Below the pieces are notes generated by a model that made no database searches, was not told where the DNA came from, and saw nothing but the letters and a program-made list of their open reading frames with translations. Of a DNA stretch of 64,000 nucleotides, positions 63,823 to 64,000 are shown in pieces (position 1 is the stretch's first letter; the number at the start of each line of letters is the position of its first letter). The stretch comes from Sphingobacteriales bacterium 46-32 (GTDB lineage Bacteria; Bacteroidota; Bacteroidia; Chitinophagales; Chitinophagaceae). A program made the translations under genes and the position numbers. The stretch is from the NCBI GenBank assembly GCA_001898485.1, contig MKTY01000010.1:62001-126000 (forward strand), in the 5' to 3' direction.

Positions 63823-64000
63823 ATGAAAATTATGAAGTATCTGCTATGCTTTTTAATGCCGTTATGTATCGGTAAAATTTGTTCAGGGCAGAATAGGGCT
63901 ATACTGTCAAATATTTCTGATTCACTGTTTATTAGAAACCTTATAATTCGGGATAGCTGTATTAGATTTATTCCAGTTGGTAAGTCAGATGCTGTTCTTG
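63823..64000 (+). CDS. Exported protein, start only (cut by window edge)
   Basis: Frame opening at 63823 (MKIMKYLLCFLMPLCIGKICSGQNRAIL) and running off the right edge after 59 codons. The start is a clear signal peptide, possibly with a Cys lipobox-like site at CSG. Too little to classify. Confidence 0.6.
   Translation, partial: MKIMKYLLCFLMPLCIGKICSGQNRAILSNISDSLFIRNLIIRDSCIRFIPVGKSDAVL

Overview
The window looks like a chromosomal stretch from a Bacteroidota soil or plant-associated bacterium, most likely of the Chitinophagaceae (inference). The signs are two SusC/SusD loci each preceded by an ECF sigma factor and a FecR anti-sigma factor, OMP_b-brl_3 type TonB receptors, LytS/LytR two-component genes, DUF4959/DUF5000-type surface lipoproteins, Bacteroidota -7 promoter elements (TAnnTTTG) and little Shine-Dalgarno use. 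I found no rRNA, tRNA, CRISPR array, transposase or phage structural gene.

Layout. 1-6.7 kb (minus strand): a probable metal (zinc?) acquisition cluster with two TonB-dependent receptors, a CobW/ZNG1 GTPase metallochaperone, a lipoprotein and two small exported proteins ending in an RGPP motif. Matching TGCAA-N5-T(T/C)GCA inverted repeats sit just upstream of both RGPP genes. 6.8-9.5 kb: small exported proteins, an M23 peptidase, a VOC protein, and decayed remnants of DUF2199 and DUF4272 genes. 9.5-11.8 kb: katG with an upstream palindrome. 12.4-14.9 kb: an AT-rich two-gene island, a DUF6119/TIGR04141 protein plus an HNH endonuclease, the best candidate for an undescribed defence-type module. 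15.1-25.3 kb: first SusCD locus (sigma, FecR, SusC with tandem STN domains, SusD, two surface lipoproteins). 25.6-28.3 kb: orphan hypotheticals, including a free-standing CdiA-CT-like nuclease. 28.4-37.2 kb: second SusCD locus (sigma, FecR, SusC without STN, SusD) ending in an unusual NamZ-like muramidase/EEP phosphodiesterase fusion. 37.3-41.7 kb: LytR/LytS divergent from an outer-membrane beta-barrel gene.

41.9-48.2 kb: an NAD cluster. A minus-strand operon reads NMN adenylyltransferase/Nudix, then NAMPT, then the NAD-consuming RNA 2'-phosphotransferase KptA. An NrtR-type Nudix/winged-helix regulator, a DUF1963 protein and a protein joining a nucleotidyltransferase-like domain to a SAM methyltransferase lie alongside. 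Two TTTGCGTA-type inverted repeats lie upstream of the operon. 48.2-60.6 kb is mostly housekeeping: GH20 hexosaminidase, GNAT, XRE regulator with membrane partner, methionine aminopeptidase, BaiN/HI0933 flavoprotein, two PlsC-type acyltransferases, ribosomal protein S1 and a LacI regulator, separated by intergenic short tandem repeats. 60.8-64 kb is a run of short AT-rich unknown genes, one with a poly-T frameshift, resembling a decaying or immunity-type gene array.

Themes. The two SusCD loci suggest glycan uptake under ECF/anti-sigma control; the second, with NamZ, points to peptidoglycan-derived sugars, and the GH20 enzyme elsewhere may complement it. KptA releases nicotinamide, NAMPT recycles it to NMN, and NadM makes NAD again, so the three operon genes form a closed loop.
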